Source: Paenibacillus sp. BJ-4 (GTDB lineage Bacteria > Bacillota > Bacilli > Paenibacillales > Paenibacillaceae). Taken from it: a DNA stretch of 64,000 bases. Below, piece by piece: positions 54,475 to 63,471 of the stretch. The notes beneath the pieces are model-generated. The model was not told the DNA's origin. It searched no databases and saw only the letters and a list, made by a program, of their open reading frames with translations. How positions within the stretch are numbered: the stretch's first letter is position 1; the number at the start of each line of letters is the position of its first letter. Location: assembly GCF_020404765.1 (NCBI RefSeq), contig NZ_JAIVEM010000006.1, forward strand, positions 186,001 to 250,000, read 5' to 3'. Position numbers and translations under genes: made by a program.

Positions 54475-55323
54475 ATGGAACAGTACAGCAACCTATCATC
54501 TGGCAACGAGGAAACGGAAGCGCCGGATCAACCCGAAGTTGGGCAAAGACCCGCTTTACCTGCAATAGAGGCCTTACAGCAGTTGGGACAAACCTCCATG
54601 CCCGGAAGCGAATCCAATATTTTCTGCATGACAATTATCGGCCAAATTGAAGGACATCTCATTTTACCGCCTCAAAACAAAACGACAAAATATGAGCATA
54701 TCATTCCTCAACTGGTAGCGGCAGAGCAAAACCCACGGATCGAAGGATTAATGATATTGCTGAACACAGTTGGTGGTGATGTAGAGGCAGGGCTGGCTAT
54801 TGCTGAAATGATCGCTTCCATGAGCAAGCCAACGGTGACCATTGTCATTGGCGGAGGGCATAGCATCGGTGTGCCTATTGCCGTGTCATCCACCTATTCC
54901 TATATTGCCGAGAGTGCGACAATGACGATTCACCCCATTCGTATGAGCGGATTGGTCATCGGAGTACCGCAAACGTTTGAATATATGGAGAAAATGCAGG
55001 AGCGTGTTGTGCGCTTCGTCGTTTCCCATTCCCGGATCACGGAAGAGAAGTTCAAGGAGCTGATGTTCAAAACCGGGGAATTAAACCGCGATATTGGTAC
55101 AGCAGTTGGTGGAGCTGATGCAGTAAAATATGGATTGATGGACGCGGTTGGTGGCATCGGAGAGGCACTGAAACAGTTGAACACCATCATTGAAACACGA
55201 CGCCAGCAAAACGGGATGCCAGGGACTCAGCAGCAGGCTCCGTTTGCTCCTTTTTCACCCAATGCTACAGGTAGCCCTACAGGGACACTTTCAGGTGAGC
55301 ATAGCGGGGAGCTGCCCCAATGA
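54475..55323 (+). CDS. tepA: ClpP-family serine peptidase TepA
   Basis: ClpP-fold protein of the translocation-enhancing TepA group, 282 aa. Catalytic Ser is S130 ([11 protein letters not shown]) and His is in [29 protein letters not shown] is the substrate-groove segment. A Gln/Pro/Gly-rich tail follows the domain. Start ATG 54475 with AAGGAAG about 10 bases upstream. It overlaps ylzJ by 4 bases, keeping the tepA-ylzJ-spoIIIE order of B. subtilis. In Bacillus it has been linked to export and to spore protein turnover; the role here is not provable from sequence. Confidence 0.93.
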   Translation: MEQYSNLSSGNEETEAPDQPEVGQRPALPAIEALQQLGQTSMPGSESNIFCMTIIGQIEGHLILPPQNKTTKYEHIIPQLVAAEQNPRIEGLMILLNTVGGDVEAGLAIAEMIASMSKPTVTIVIGGGHSIGVPIAVSSTYSYIAESATMTIHPIRMSGLVIGVPQTFEYMEKMQERVVRFVVSHSRITEEKFKELMFKTGELNRDIGTAVGGADAVKYGLMDAVGGIGEALKQLNTIIETRRQQNGMPGTQQQAPFAPFSPNATGSPTGTLSGEHSGELPQ

Positions 55324-55532
55324 CCTTATATACGGTAATGCCAATGGAAATGGTGTGGGAAGGTATGTGGAAGGAGCCAGAGGGGTTTGCAGAGGTTCGG
55401 GTGGATGGTTTGCTTATGCAGGTACAGCCGCTCGAAAGTCGCCGGGGAATCATTGTACGATTGTTGGACTGCCCGCTGGAAGCCTACCTGAATCCGCGTT
55501 ATGAGCCAGGGCAAGTCATCGAGTGGTCGTAG
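55320..55532 (+). CDS. ylzJ: YlzJ-like small protein
   Basis: A 70 aa soluble protein beginning [17 protein letters not shown], with a conserved basic/hydrophobic centre ([19 protein letters not shown]) and ending PGQVIEW. It matches YlzJ in size, position and the YxVMPxE start. Its ATG overlaps the tepA stop. Function unknown. Confidence 0.85.
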   Translation: MTLYTVMPMEMVWEGMWKEPEGFAEVRVDGLLMQVQPLESRRGIIVRLLDCPLEAYLNPRYEPGQVIEWS

Positions 55533-55603
55533 AAGGTGTCGAATAACACAAAAATAGGTCGTTTATTGCTGAAAAAGAACATATGTGCGGATACCGAGTG
55601 ACG

Positions 55604-55612
55604 TGGTATAAT
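55604..55612 (+). promoter_or_regulatory. Extended -10 promoter before spoIIIE/ftsK
   Basis: TGGTATAAT (55604-55612) is an exact TGnTATAAT extended -10 box, 24 bases upstream of ATG 55636. No good -35 box is present, as is usual for this class. The transcript would start within a few bases of the GGGGGGTG ribosome site, giving a very short leader. Confidence 0.6.
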
Positions 55613-55635
55613 ATTCTTCTGGGGGGTGACCTTGT

Positions 55636-58305
55636 ATGTCCAGAAGAAGAAAAAAGAAAAAGAAAGCTGTGTTTGGCGGAGTTCTAAAATTTGAAATTTA
55701 CGGCATTGTGCTGATTACATTGGCGGTCATTGCGCTATCGGGTGAAGCGGCGGTTGGTCGGTCGCTATCCAAGATGTTCGGGCTCGTACTGGGAAAATTC
55801 TATTTTGTTATCCCTCTGATTGGCATTTATTACGGTCTGATGGTGATGATTCACCGTAAATGGCCGAACCAGTGGAACTCACGTAAAACGGGATTGCTGT
55901 TACTGGTATTTGCCTTTACACTTATGAGTTCTATTTCATCCATGGAGCAGCGTTTGGGGCCGATTAATGCGCTTCAGCCGGGCGGAGTGATGAGCCAAAT
56001 ACATATAGATATGCGTGAGCAGTTGCTGTCGCCTGACAAGGAAGGTCATACCTCCATGCTGAACAAGGATATTAGCGGCGGGTATGTCGGCGCATTGCAG
56101 CTTACCGTTCTGTTGTGGCTGTTTGGGCTTACAGGAGCCAAGCTGATTATGATTGTAATGTTTGTTATTTGCTTCATGCTGTTGACCCAGCTGTCTTATG
56201 TGGATTTGGTACGGATTGTTCGGACCAAGCTACTGGCAGCAGGGGGAAGCGTACGAAAAAAGTGGAATGGTAAAGCTACTCCACTTTCGGCATCTGGCAG
56301 AGGCAATAGAAAAGTTAAGTCCGAGTCGATTCCTGCGTATGAGGAGGATATGGATGATGACTTTGAAGAAATGCAGCCTCCGGGACGAAAGCAGCCGATT
56401 TTCTTTCAGTTGTTTGGTCTTAAAAAATCTGATAAAGCAGACAAGGGAGAGCATTCCGCCCACATGGATGATGATCATGAGCCTCCATATGAAGCTGGGG
56501 CTACACAATCTCGCTGGAAAAACGTAAATCATGGGGAAGAGCGGTCTGATATGGTCGAGCACGCTGAGGAGGAAGCTTCAACTCCGGTGAAAAGGTCGCC
56601 GATTATTCGGGATTTCTTTGAACAGGTGAAGCATGAGGAAAGAAGACCAGAAGCTGAATCTGAGGAGTCTTTGGCAGGGGCAGAGCAGTCGGATTCTGTC
56701 TATGATGAGCCGCTGGATGATAACTTCACGGATGCTACTGTAAACACAGATATGGATGATGTACCAGCGGCCCAGAGCACAACGGCAGGTATTGAAGGAC
56801 AAGCTCAGACGACTGCAACCGGTTTAACTGGTGTAGAGACTGAAGGTGCCGATGCAGCGATGCCTGCTCCACTGCCGCCTAAACCGTATAAGCTTCCGTC
56901 GTTTCGTTTGCTTGCCAAACCGCAAAATGCGGGCAAAGGTATGGGGCAAAAGGATTACATGCAAACGGCACGCAAGCTGGAGGCAACGCTGGAAAGCTTC
57001 GGTGTGCGGGCGAAGGTGCTGGAGGTTGTCCGTGGACCTGCCGTAACGCGTTATGAGATTCAACCAGACATTGGTGTGAAGGTCAGCCGAATTGTGAGCC
57101 TGACGGATGACATTGCGCTTGCGCTTGCTGCAAAGGATATCCGTATGGAGGCTCCGATTCCTGGCAAATCTGCTATCGGAATTGAGGTTCCGAATAATGA
57201 AGTTTCCATCGTAACGATGCGTGAGGTAATGGAGACGACCGTTTTCCAGGAATCAGCTTCCAATTTATCTATTGCATTCGGACGTGATATTGCAGGTCAG
57301 ACGATTGTCGGTAATTTAGCCAAGATGCCCCATTTGCTTGTAGCCGGAGCAACAGGCTCGGGTAAATCAGTATGTATTAATGGGATAATTACAAGTATCT
57401 TGTACAAAGCGAAGCCAGATGAGGTCAAATTCTTAATGGTCGATCCTAAAATGGTGGAGTTGAACGTATACAACGGAATTCCGCATTTGTTGGCTCCAGT
57501 CGTGACTGATCCGAAGCGCGCCTCACTTGCTTTGAAAAAAATTGTAGTTGAAATGGAAAAACGCTACGAGTTATTTTCCAAATCAGGAACACGTAATATA
57601 GAAGGCTATAACAATCTGATGAAAGATAACCCGGCTGCATTTCTGCCTTACATTGTCGTTATTGTCGACGAGCTGGCGGATTTGATGATGGTAGCTGCCG
57701 GAGATGTGGAGGATGCGATTGCCCGGCTTGCCCAAATGGCGCGTGCCGCAGGCATTCATCTTATCATTGCAACGCAGAGACCTTCGGTTGACGTAATCAC
57801 CGGAGTTATTAAAGCCAATATTCCTTCACGTATTGCCTTCGGCGTTTCTTCGCAGGTGGATTCCCGTACCATACTGGACATGGGCGGAGCCGAGAAGCTG
57901 CTTGGACGTGGTGATATGCTGTTCATGCCGATGGGAGCCTCCAAGCCGGTTCGCGTTCAGGGGGCGTTCATGAGTGATCAGGAAGTGGAGAACATCGTTA
58001 ACTACGTGCGTGAACAGGGTGAAGCGCAGTATGATGAAACGCTGGTGCCGGAGGTGGAAGAGGTATCGGCTGATGCGGATGAAATGCTGGATGAGCTGTA
58101 TGATCAAGCTGTCAACATCATTTTGGAAGCCAAGCAGGCCTCCGTATCTCTCCTTCAGCGCCGGATGAGAATCGGTTATACACGTGCTGCCCGATTGATT
58201 GACTCCATGGAGGCTCGCGGAGTGATTGGCCCTTACGAGGGCAGCAAGCCTCGGGAGGTACTTATCTCAATAGAGCAATATCAGCAAAATAAAGTTAGCT
58301 CCTGA
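55636..58305 (+). CDS. spoIIIE: DNA translocase FtsK/SpoIIIE
   Basis: Hexameric dsDNA pump that moves the chromosome into the forespore and clears trapped DNA from septa. 889 aa. A basic start ([15 protein letters not shown]) and four membrane segments occupy residues 1-190. An acidic, poorly conserved linker spans about 200-420, longer than in B. subtilis SpoIIIE (787 aa). The motor has Walker A GATGSGKS (571-578), Walker [13 protein letters not shown] and [20 protein letters not shown]. The C-terminal gamma winged helix (about 815-885, [20 protein letters not shown]) reads DNA polarity signals. Confidence 0.95.
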   Translation: MSRRRKKKKKAVFGGVLKFEIYGIVLITLAVIALSGEAAVGRSLSKMFGLVLGKFYFVIPLIGIYYGLMVMIHRKWPNQWNSRKTGLLLLVFAFTLMSSISSMEQRLGPINALQPGGVMSQIHIDMREQLLSPDKEGHTSMLNKDISGGYVGALQLTVLLWLFGLTGAKLIMIVMFVICFMLLTQLSYVDLVRIVRTKLLAAGGSVRKKWNGKATPLSASGRGNRKVKSESIPAYEEDMDDDFEEMQPPGRKQPIFFQLFGLKKSDKADKGEHSAHMDDDHEPPYEAGATQSRWKNVNHGEERSDMVEHAEEEASTPVKRSPIIRDFFEQVKHEERRPEAESEESLAGAEQSDSVYDEPLDDNFTDATVNTDMDDVPAAQSTTAGIEGQAQTTATGLTGVETEGADAAMPAPLPPKPYKLPSFRLLAKPQNAGKGMGQKDYMQTARKLEATLESFGVRAKVLEVVRGPAVTRYEIQPDIGVKVSRIVSLTDDIALALAAKDIRMEAPIPGKSAIGIEVPNNEVSIVTMREVMETTVFQESASNLSIAFGRDIAGQTIVGNLAKMPHLLVAGATGSGKSVCINGIITSILYKAKPDEVKFLMVDPKMVELNVYNGIPHLLAPVVTDPKRASLALKKIVVEMEKRYELFSKSGTRNIEGYNNLMKDNPAAFLPYIVVIVDELADLMMVAAGDVEDAIARLAQMARAAGIHLIIATQRPSVDVITGVIKANIPSRIAFGVSSQVDSRTILDMGGAEKLLGRGDMLFMPMGASKPVRVQGAFMSDQEVENIVNYVREQGEAQYDETLVPEVEEVSADADEMLDELYDQAVNIILEAKQASVSLLQRRMRIGYTRAARLIDSMEARGVIGPYEGSKPREVLISIEQYQQNKVSS

Positions 58306-58336
58306 TCATTCGCCTTTATCTAGAACGACATTAAAT

Positions 58337-58402
58337 CGCTGTTTGTACTCTTGAATGGTTGCTCCAATATGGCAACTTCATTCGTACAGACAGCGTTTTT
58401 TT
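58337..58402 (+). terminator. Terminator after spoIIIE
   Basis: CGCTGTTTGTAC (58337-58348) pairs with GTACAGACAGCG (58384-58395), 12 bp with one G-U pair, followed by seven T. The loop holds a second hairpin, GTTGC/GCAAC. Confidence 0.85.
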
Positions 58403-58454
58403 GTGCTGTTTTTTCAGGTGTTGCGCCTGCTTATTGAAAGAAGATTAAAAGGGT

Positions 58455-58484
58455 GAATAGCTTCAAGCGGAGCTTGTCATAATA
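58455..58484 (+). promoter_or_regulatory. Candidate sigma-G (forespore) promoter of sleB
   Basis: GAATA (58455-58459), exactly 18 bases, CATAATA (58478-58484). Both boxes and the spacing match the Bacillus sigma-G consensus (GnATR, N17-18, CATnnTA). It lies about 48 bases before the sleB start, after the spoIIIE terminator. sleB of B. subtilis is a sigma-G gene. Confidence 0.7.
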
Positions 58485-58531
58485 AACGTAGCCATCCTGT
58501 TAATCCACAAAAGAAAGGTAGAGTGCAGCAT

Positions 58532-59374
58532 ATGAAAAAGACAATGGTCTGGATTTGCACGGGTATTCTCGTAGCCTCGGCTATTACGTACACAGGGCTT
58601 TTAAAAAATGAATCTGCACAGGAGCAAGTAAAATCGCTGAGCACACAACAGGAAGTACAAGCGGCGCAGCCTTCCCAGCCGACATTTAGCTCGGCGGCCG
58701 TTGATTTTGGTTCTTACGGCCAGGATGTTTATGAGTTGCAATCACGATTGAAGCTACTGGGCTTTTTCGGGGGGCAAGTGGACAGCCATTTTGGTAGCAG
58801 TACGTTAAAGGCTGTCAAAGGGTTTCAAAAGGAGTTTGGCATGAGTCCGGATGGAGTGGTCGGAGCGAAAACAAAATTGAAGCTGGTGAACGCAACTCCG
58901 AATTGGAAGCCTACGGAAACTCCTTTGCACCGTAGCAACCAAGGCTCTGCACAGGGCCAGACAACAGCCAATAAAGATCAAAATGATGAAACAATGGGAT
59001 CGGCCAACACGATGGGACTATCTGAAAATGATCTTAAAATTATGGCCAATGCGGTCTATGGTGAATCCCGTGGTGAGCCGTTTGAAGGCCAAGTAGCCGT
59101 GGCAGCAGTTATTTTGAATCGGGTCAAATCCCCAAGTTTTCCAAACACACCGTCTGGGGTGATTTTCCAACCGGGGGCCTTTACAGCTGTAGCTGATGGT
59201 CAAATCTGGCTCACGCCAAATGAAACTGCACAGAAGGCAGTACGTCAGGCACTGAACGGCTGGGACCCAAGCGGTGGTTGCCTCTATTATTTTAATCCGA
59301 AAACAGCCACCTCCAAATGGATTTGGAGCCGTCCGCAGGTGAAGACGATTGGTGAGCATATTTTTTGCATGTAG
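58532..59374 (+). CDS. sleB: Spore cortex-lytic enzyme, SleB type
   Basis: Germination-specific lytic transglycosylase that cuts spore cortex muramic-lactam peptidoglycan. 280 aa from ATG 58532 (in-frame GTG 58523 is nearer the AAAGG ribosome site and cannot be excluded). N-terminal signal/anchor (MVWICTGILVASAITYTGLL), a peptidoglycan-binding domain (QDVYELQSRLKLLGFFGGQV, VKGFQKEFGMSPDGVVGAKT), then the Hydrolase_2 domain with catalytic E178 (MANAVYGESRGEPFEGQVAV) and FQPGAFTAVADGQIWL. The usual partner gene ypeB is not next to it. Confidence 0.92.
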   Translation: MKKTMVWICTGILVASAITYTGLLKNESAQEQVKSLSTQQEVQAAQPSQPTFSSAAVDFGSYGQDVYELQSRLKLLGFFGGQVDSHFGSSTLKAVKGFQKEFGMSPDGVVGAKTKLKLVNATPNWKPTETPLHRSNQGSAQGQTTANKDQNDETMGSANTMGLSENDLKIMANAVYGESRGEPFEGQVAVAAVILNRVKSPSFPNTPSGVIFQPGAFTAVADGQIWLTPNETAQKAVRQALNGWDPSGGCLYYFNPKTATSKWIWSRPQVKTIGEHIFCM

Positions 59375-59380
59375 ACCGCC

Positions 59381-59421
59381 GAAGCAGCCGGAAGCTTGTC
59401 TCCGGTTGCTTCTTGGCTTTT
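59381..59421 (+). terminator. Terminator after sleB
   Basis: GAAGCAGCCGGA (59381-59392), 8-base loop, TCCGGTTGCTTC (59401-59412), one G-U pair, then TTGGCTTTT. The sleB gene is therefore a single-gene unit. Confidence 0.85.
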
Positions 59422-59533
59422 GCATGGTTAGAATAAAGATTGGCACACTTTACCTCTTTACAGGAGAATGATTCACAGCGGCTCATGCTAATAAAAGGCT
59501 AGACGAAATTGACGCCACAAAGGAGTTTTGGAC

Positions 59534-60814
59534 TTGAACAAAACAAGTTTCGAGCGTGGCACGCGCAGACAATTAAGGATTCATGTACTGCCGACCAAAC
59601 GCTTTAAGACGTTTGCCATATCTTTGTATGTAGGTACTCCACTCCGAGAGGAAACCGTAACCCGAGTAGGATTGACACCATTCGTACTGCGTCGGGGTAC
59701 AGAAACATATCCGCAGACTACACAATTCAGAGAGCAATTAGAGCAATTGTATGGCGCGGGCTTTGGATTCGATGTTTATAAGCGCGGAGATTATCAGATC
59801 GTACAATTTCGTATGGATACGATTAATGACAGCTTTGTAAACAGCTCGGACAGCTTGCTGGATCGTTCGTTTGCTTTTCTCGGTGAAGTATTAACAAAAC
59901 CAGCCCTGGAAAATGGCGCTTTTCAAACTGGATATGTTCAGCAGGAACGAGAAAATGTTCGGAAGAAGCTGGAATCTATAGTTAACGATAAAATGCGTTA
60001 TGCCGCAGAACGCTGCATGGATGAAATGTGTAAAGATGAGCCTTATCGTCTGCACCCTCTCGGCCAGCGATCCGATCTGGAACAAATAGATGCACAGGGC
60101 TTGTATCAGGCTTATGGAGAATGGCTAAATCATGCCAGCATGGATTTATACGTTGTGGGAGATACAACGCTGGATGAAGTTGAGAAGTATATTGATCGAT
60201 ATTTTCAGTTAAACCGTTCAGCAGAAACAGGGTATGTTCCCGAACAGCCCAAGTCGGTGGAGCGCGGTATTCAAACGGTGGTAGAGCGTCTTGATGTGAA
60301 TCAGGGTAAGCTCAACATGGGTTTGCGTACCCCCATTACGTATGGTGATGATCGTTATGCTTCTGCTTTGATGTACAATGGAATTTTGGGCGGGTATCCG
60401 CATTCAAAGCTGTTCGTCAACGTGCGGGAGAAGGAAAGCCTGGCCTATTATGCCTCTTCGCGTTATGACGGTCATAAAGGCATTGGCACGATTCAATCCG
60501 GTATTGAAATTCCTAATTATGAAAAAGCGGTTACGATTATTCGCAAGCAATTGGAAGATACGCAAAATGGAGCAATTACCGAGCTGGAAATGACTCAAAC
60601 GCAGGCGATGATTCGCAATTTGCTAAAGGAAATGCAGGACTCCGCTTTTGAAATGATTGCCTATGATTTTAACAGACAGCTTTCCGGCAAAGAGCGGACG
60701 GTAGATGAGCTGCTGAGCCAGGTGGAGGCTGTCAAGGTGCAGGATGTTCAGGATGCCGCCCGGACGTTCCGACTGGACACTATTTATTTTTTGAGAGACC
60801 AGAAGGGGGAATAA
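59534..60814 (+). CDS. ymfF: M16-like protein without zinc motif (YmfF)
   Basis: A 426 aa pitrilysin-fold protein. TTG 59534 is chosen because AGGAG lies 8 bases upstream; TTG 59528 is only 2 bases from it. The position where active M16 enzymes have HxxEH reads GLTPFVLRRGTETYP, so the zinc ligands are missing. VREKESLAYYASSRYDG is the conserved second-domain segment. It ends 3 bases before ymfH, an active-type M16 protein. Such inactive/active pairs usually form heterodimers. B. subtilis ymfF-ymfH has the same order. Confidence 0.9.
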   Translation: MNKTSFERGTRRQLRIHVLPTKRFKTFAISLYVGTPLREETVTRVGLTPFVLRRGTETYPQTTQFREQLEQLYGAGFGFDVYKRGDYQIVQFRMDTINDSFVNSSDSLLDRSFAFLGEVLTKPALENGAFQTGYVQQERENVRKKLESIVNDKMRYAAERCMDEMCKDEPYRLHPLGQRSDLEQIDAQGLYQAYGEWLNHASMDLYVVGDTTLDEVEKYIDRYFQLNRSAETGYVPEQPKSVERGIQTVVERLDVNQGKLNMGLRTPITYGDDRYASALMYNGILGGYPHSKLFVNVREKESLAYYASSRYDGHKGIGTIQSGIEIPNYEKAVTIIRKQLEDTQNGAITELEMTQTQAMIRNLLKEMQDSAFEMIAYDFNRQLSGKERTVDELLSQVEAVKVQDVQDAARTFRLDTIYFLRDQKGE

Positions 60815-60817
60815 CGG

Positions 60818-62098
60818 GTGGAGCACATACCTTATGAGCATTTGCAGGAAACGCTGTACTATGAAGTGATGGATAACGGCTTGCACGTCTATGTGTTGCC
60901 CAAACCAGGTTTTCAGAAGACCTACGCCACCTTTGCGACAAAATATGGATCAGTCGATAATCATTTTCGTGTGGAAGGTCAACAGCCGATCAAGGTACCG
61001 GATGGCATCGCCCATTTTTTGGAGCATAAAATGTTTGAAGAGCCTGAGGGAGATATTTTTGCTACCTTCTCTTCCAATGGGGCATCGGCAAATGCATTTA
61101 CGAGCTTTGATCAGACCGTATATCTGTTTTCCGCAACCGAGCGCATTCAGGAAAATTTGACGACACTGGTCAATTTTGTGCAGCATCCTTACTTTACAGA
61201 TGAAAATGTAGAGAAGGAAAAAGGCATTATTGGCCAGGAAATCAATATGTATGAGGATAACCCGGACTGGCGGAGCTACTTTGGTCTGATTGAAGCACTA
61301 TACAAAGTCCATCCGGTGCACATAGATATTGCAGGTACTGTTCAATCCATCAGCACGATTACAAAGGAAACGCTGTATAGCTGCTATGAAGCTTTTTATC
61401 ACCCAAGCAATATGATTCTTTTTGTGGTCGGCGGGGTGGACCCAGCGGAAGTAATAGAGCTGGTGCGTAACAATCAGGCGAAAAAAGACTATAAGCCGCA
61501 GGGAGAGATCGAGCGGATTTTTGATGAGGAACCTACCACGGTTGCAGAACCGCGTCGTGAGGTGAAGCTGGCGGTTTCTCTACCGAAGCTGCTGTTCGGA
61601 TTTAAGGAGGCCAAGGTTGGTCTGACGGGGGAAGAATTGCTGCGTCATGATCTGGAAACCAAGCTGATGCTTGAACTCCTTTTCGGTTCCAGTACACAGC
61701 TATATCAAAAGCTGTATGATGAGGATTTGATTTCGGACAGTTTTGGTCATGAATATAACTGTACGACTCAGTATGCTTTCTCTGCAATCGGCGGGGATAC
61801 CAAAGATCCTGATCGGTTGCTGGCGCGAATACGTGAAGAGGTAGAGTCCATCCAGAAGCACGGCTTTGTTGCAGAGCATTTTGAACGGGCACGCAAAAAG
61901 AAAATTGGTGGTTATTTGCGTACACTCAACTCACCCGAAAGTATCGCGCACGAATTTACAAGGCATCGTTTTCGGGGTAGTGATTTTTTTCAGCTGCTTC
62001 CGATCTATGAAAGCATTACACTAGAGGATGTAAATCGCCGTCTCAAAAATCATATCCAGTGGGATCAAATGGCAATATCTCTGGTGGTGAGTCCGTAA
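60818..62098 (+). CDS. ymfH: M16 family zinc peptidase (YmfH)
   Basis: A 426 aa M16 metalloprotease with intact H66-F-L-E-H70 (GIAHFLEHKMFEEPEGD) and a distal Glu in KGIIGQEINMYEDNPDW. GTG 60818 is the start, with AAGGGGGAA about 9 bases upstream. It pairs with YmfF directly upstream. Substrate unknown. Its stop shares one base with an in-frame ATG of ymfI. Confidence 0.93.
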   Translation: MEHIPYEHLQETLYYEVMDNGLHVYVLPKPGFQKTYATFATKYGSVDNHFRVEGQQPIKVPDGIAHFLEHKMFEEPEGDIFATFSSNGASANAFTSFDQTVYLFSATERIQENLTTLVNFVQHPYFTDENVEKEKGIIGQEINMYEDNPDWRSYFGLIEALYKVHPVHIDIAGTVQSISTITKETLYSCYEAFYHPSNMILFVVGGVDPAEVIELVRNNQAKKDYKPQGEIERIFDEEPTTVAEPRREVKLAVSLPKLLFGFKEAKVGLTGEELLRHDLETKLMLELLFGSSTQLYQKLYDEDLISDSFGHEYNCTTQYAFSAIGGDTKDPDRLLARIREEVESIQKHGFVAEHFERARKKKIGGYLRTLNSPESIAHEFTRHRFRGSDFFQLLPIYESITLEDVNRRLKNHIQWDQMAISLVVSP

Positions 62099-62118
62099 TG
62101 TCTAGGGAGAGGGAACCG

Positions 62119-62886
62119 ATGACCACCAAGAACGGAGCATTAAAAGCCATAGGCGATACGACCGTGCTGATTACAGGAGCGAGTGGGGGGATTGGGGCGG
62201 CTATTGCCGAGCGTTTTGCCTCGGTAGGGATGAATGTGGCCATTCACTACATGAAGTCCCATGAAAAAGCGAATGAAGTTGCCCGTCGTTGTATGGTTTA
62301 TTCGGGCAAGGTAATGACCGTGTCGGCCGATTTGCGCAGCAAGGAACAGATCGAACGTATGCGGGAAAAGCTTGAAAATCACGGAATGAAGCCGGATATT
62401 CTGGTGAATAATGCTGGATTATCTCATTATGGACTGCTATCGGATGTGTCGGAAGCGGAATGGGATGAAGTGATGGCCGTCAACGTTAAGGGAACTTTTT
62501 TGTGCTCGCAGGCTTTTATGCCCCATATGATTTCTCAACGCTATGGCCGCATTGTAAATGTGTCATCCGTGTGGGGAATATGTGGTGCTTCGTGCGAAGT
62601 GCTGTACTCCACCACCAAAGGAGGCATTAACGCTTTCACGAAAGCGCTGGCTCAAGAGGTTGCACCTTCCGGGGTAACAGTAAATGCTGTAGCTCCGGGT
62701 GCAGTGGATACCCCGATGCTGGATCATTTGGATGAGGGGGAAATTACCAGTTTGGAAGAAGAAATTCCTGCCGGGCGATTGGCTCGACCTGATGAAATTT
62801 CGTCCCTGGTATATTTTCTCGCACTTCCTGAGTCAGGTTATATAAATGGTCAGGTCATAAGTCCTAATGGAGGATGGGTGACTTAA
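62119..62886 (+). CDS. ymfI: Short-chain dehydrogenase/reductase (YmfI)
   Basis: Classical SDR, 255 aa, similar to 3-oxoacyl-ACP reductases. I prefer ATG 62119, which follows AGGGAGAGGG by 5 bases; ATG 62098 (7 codons earlier, overlapping the ymfH stop) is a real alternative. NADP site TGASGGIGAAIAERF, NNAGLSHYG, catalytic Ser in NVSSVWG and Tyr-Lys in YSTTKGG, then NAVAPGAVDTPM. The substrate cannot be told from sequence. Confidence 0.93.
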   Translation: MTTKNGALKAIGDTTVLITGASGGIGAAIAERFASVGMNVAIHYMKSHEKANEVARRCMVYSGKVMTVSADLRSKEQIERMREKLENHGMKPDILVNNAGLSHYGLLSDVSEAEWDEVMAVNVKGTFLCSQAFMPHMISQRYGRIVNVSSVWGICGASCEVLYSTTKGGINAFTKALAQEVAPSGVTVNAVAPGAVDTPMLDHLDEGEITSLEEEIPAGRLARPDEISSLVYFLALPESGYINGQVISPNGGWVT

Positions 62887-62988
62887 GGAAAACAGCGTTT
62901 GGAGGAATCCACCAGTATAGTAAGCGTCTGAGAAGAGAATATTACAACTGTTGATTTTAAATCTGAATCATCTAAGGAGGATTTAAGC

Positions 62989-63243
62989 ATGTCAACAGTT
63001 GTCAAGGATTTTGATGTTTGGAAAAAGTTCCTCGGTCAGCGCGTTGAGCAAGCGGAAAAGCTGGGAATCAGTCAGGATACCATTGCAGAGCTTGCTTATG
63101 AAATTGGTGATTTTCTGGATGAGAAGGTCGATCCAGCCAACCATTCCAACCGCGCACTGAAAGAACTGTGGGAAGTTGCCGATGAAAATGAGCGTCACAC
63201 CATCGCCCGGTTAATGGTCAAATTAGCCAAAAGCAACGTATAA
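62989..63243 (+). CDS. ymfJ: DUF3243 family protein (YmfJ)
   Basis: An 84 aa soluble helical protein. The start follows a strong AAGGAGG. VKDFDVWKKFLGQRVEQAEK and the C-terminal ENERHTIARLMVKLAK are characteristic of DUF3243 in ymfI-ymfJ-ymfK clusters. Function unknown. A terminator follows 14 bases after the stop. Confidence 0.9.
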   Translation: MSTVVKDFDVWKKFLGQRVEQAEKLGISQDTIAELAYEIGDFLDEKVDPANHSNRALKELWEVADENERHTIARLMVKLAKSNV

Positions 63244-63257
63244 GCAGGAATCCACAT

Positions 63258-63284
63258 GAAAAGCTCCCTTTTGGGGGGCTTTTC
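63258..63284 (+). terminator. Terminator after ymfJ
   Basis: GAAAAGCTCCC (63258-63268), short loop, GGGGGGCTTTTC (63273-63284), A-T flanked and nearly perfect. Confidence 0.8.
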
Positions 63285-63363
63285 TGTAATGGTTACAGAC
63301 CTGTTCTTGTAATTCCATTGTAATTTATATATCATAAACGTGATTGAAGCATACAACTCAATG

Positions 63364-63421
63364 GAGACCTTTCAGGTCTCAATAATTGGTTTTGTCGAAT
63401 GTTGTTATTTTATGATACAAT
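63364..63421 (+). promoter_or_regulatory. Hairpin and promoter before the last gene
   Basis: GAGACCT-TTC-AGGTCTC (63364-63380) is a perfect 7-bp hairpin. TTGTCG (63392-63397), 18 bases and TACAAT (63416-63421), with an upstream TG giving an extended -10 (TGATACAAT), make a likely sigma-A promoter 50 bases before GTG 63472. Confidence 0.6.
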
Positions 63422-63471
63422 AATGCTTTGATTGGAATTTTTGATGGTTTGAATCTGAATGAGGTGCTAAC

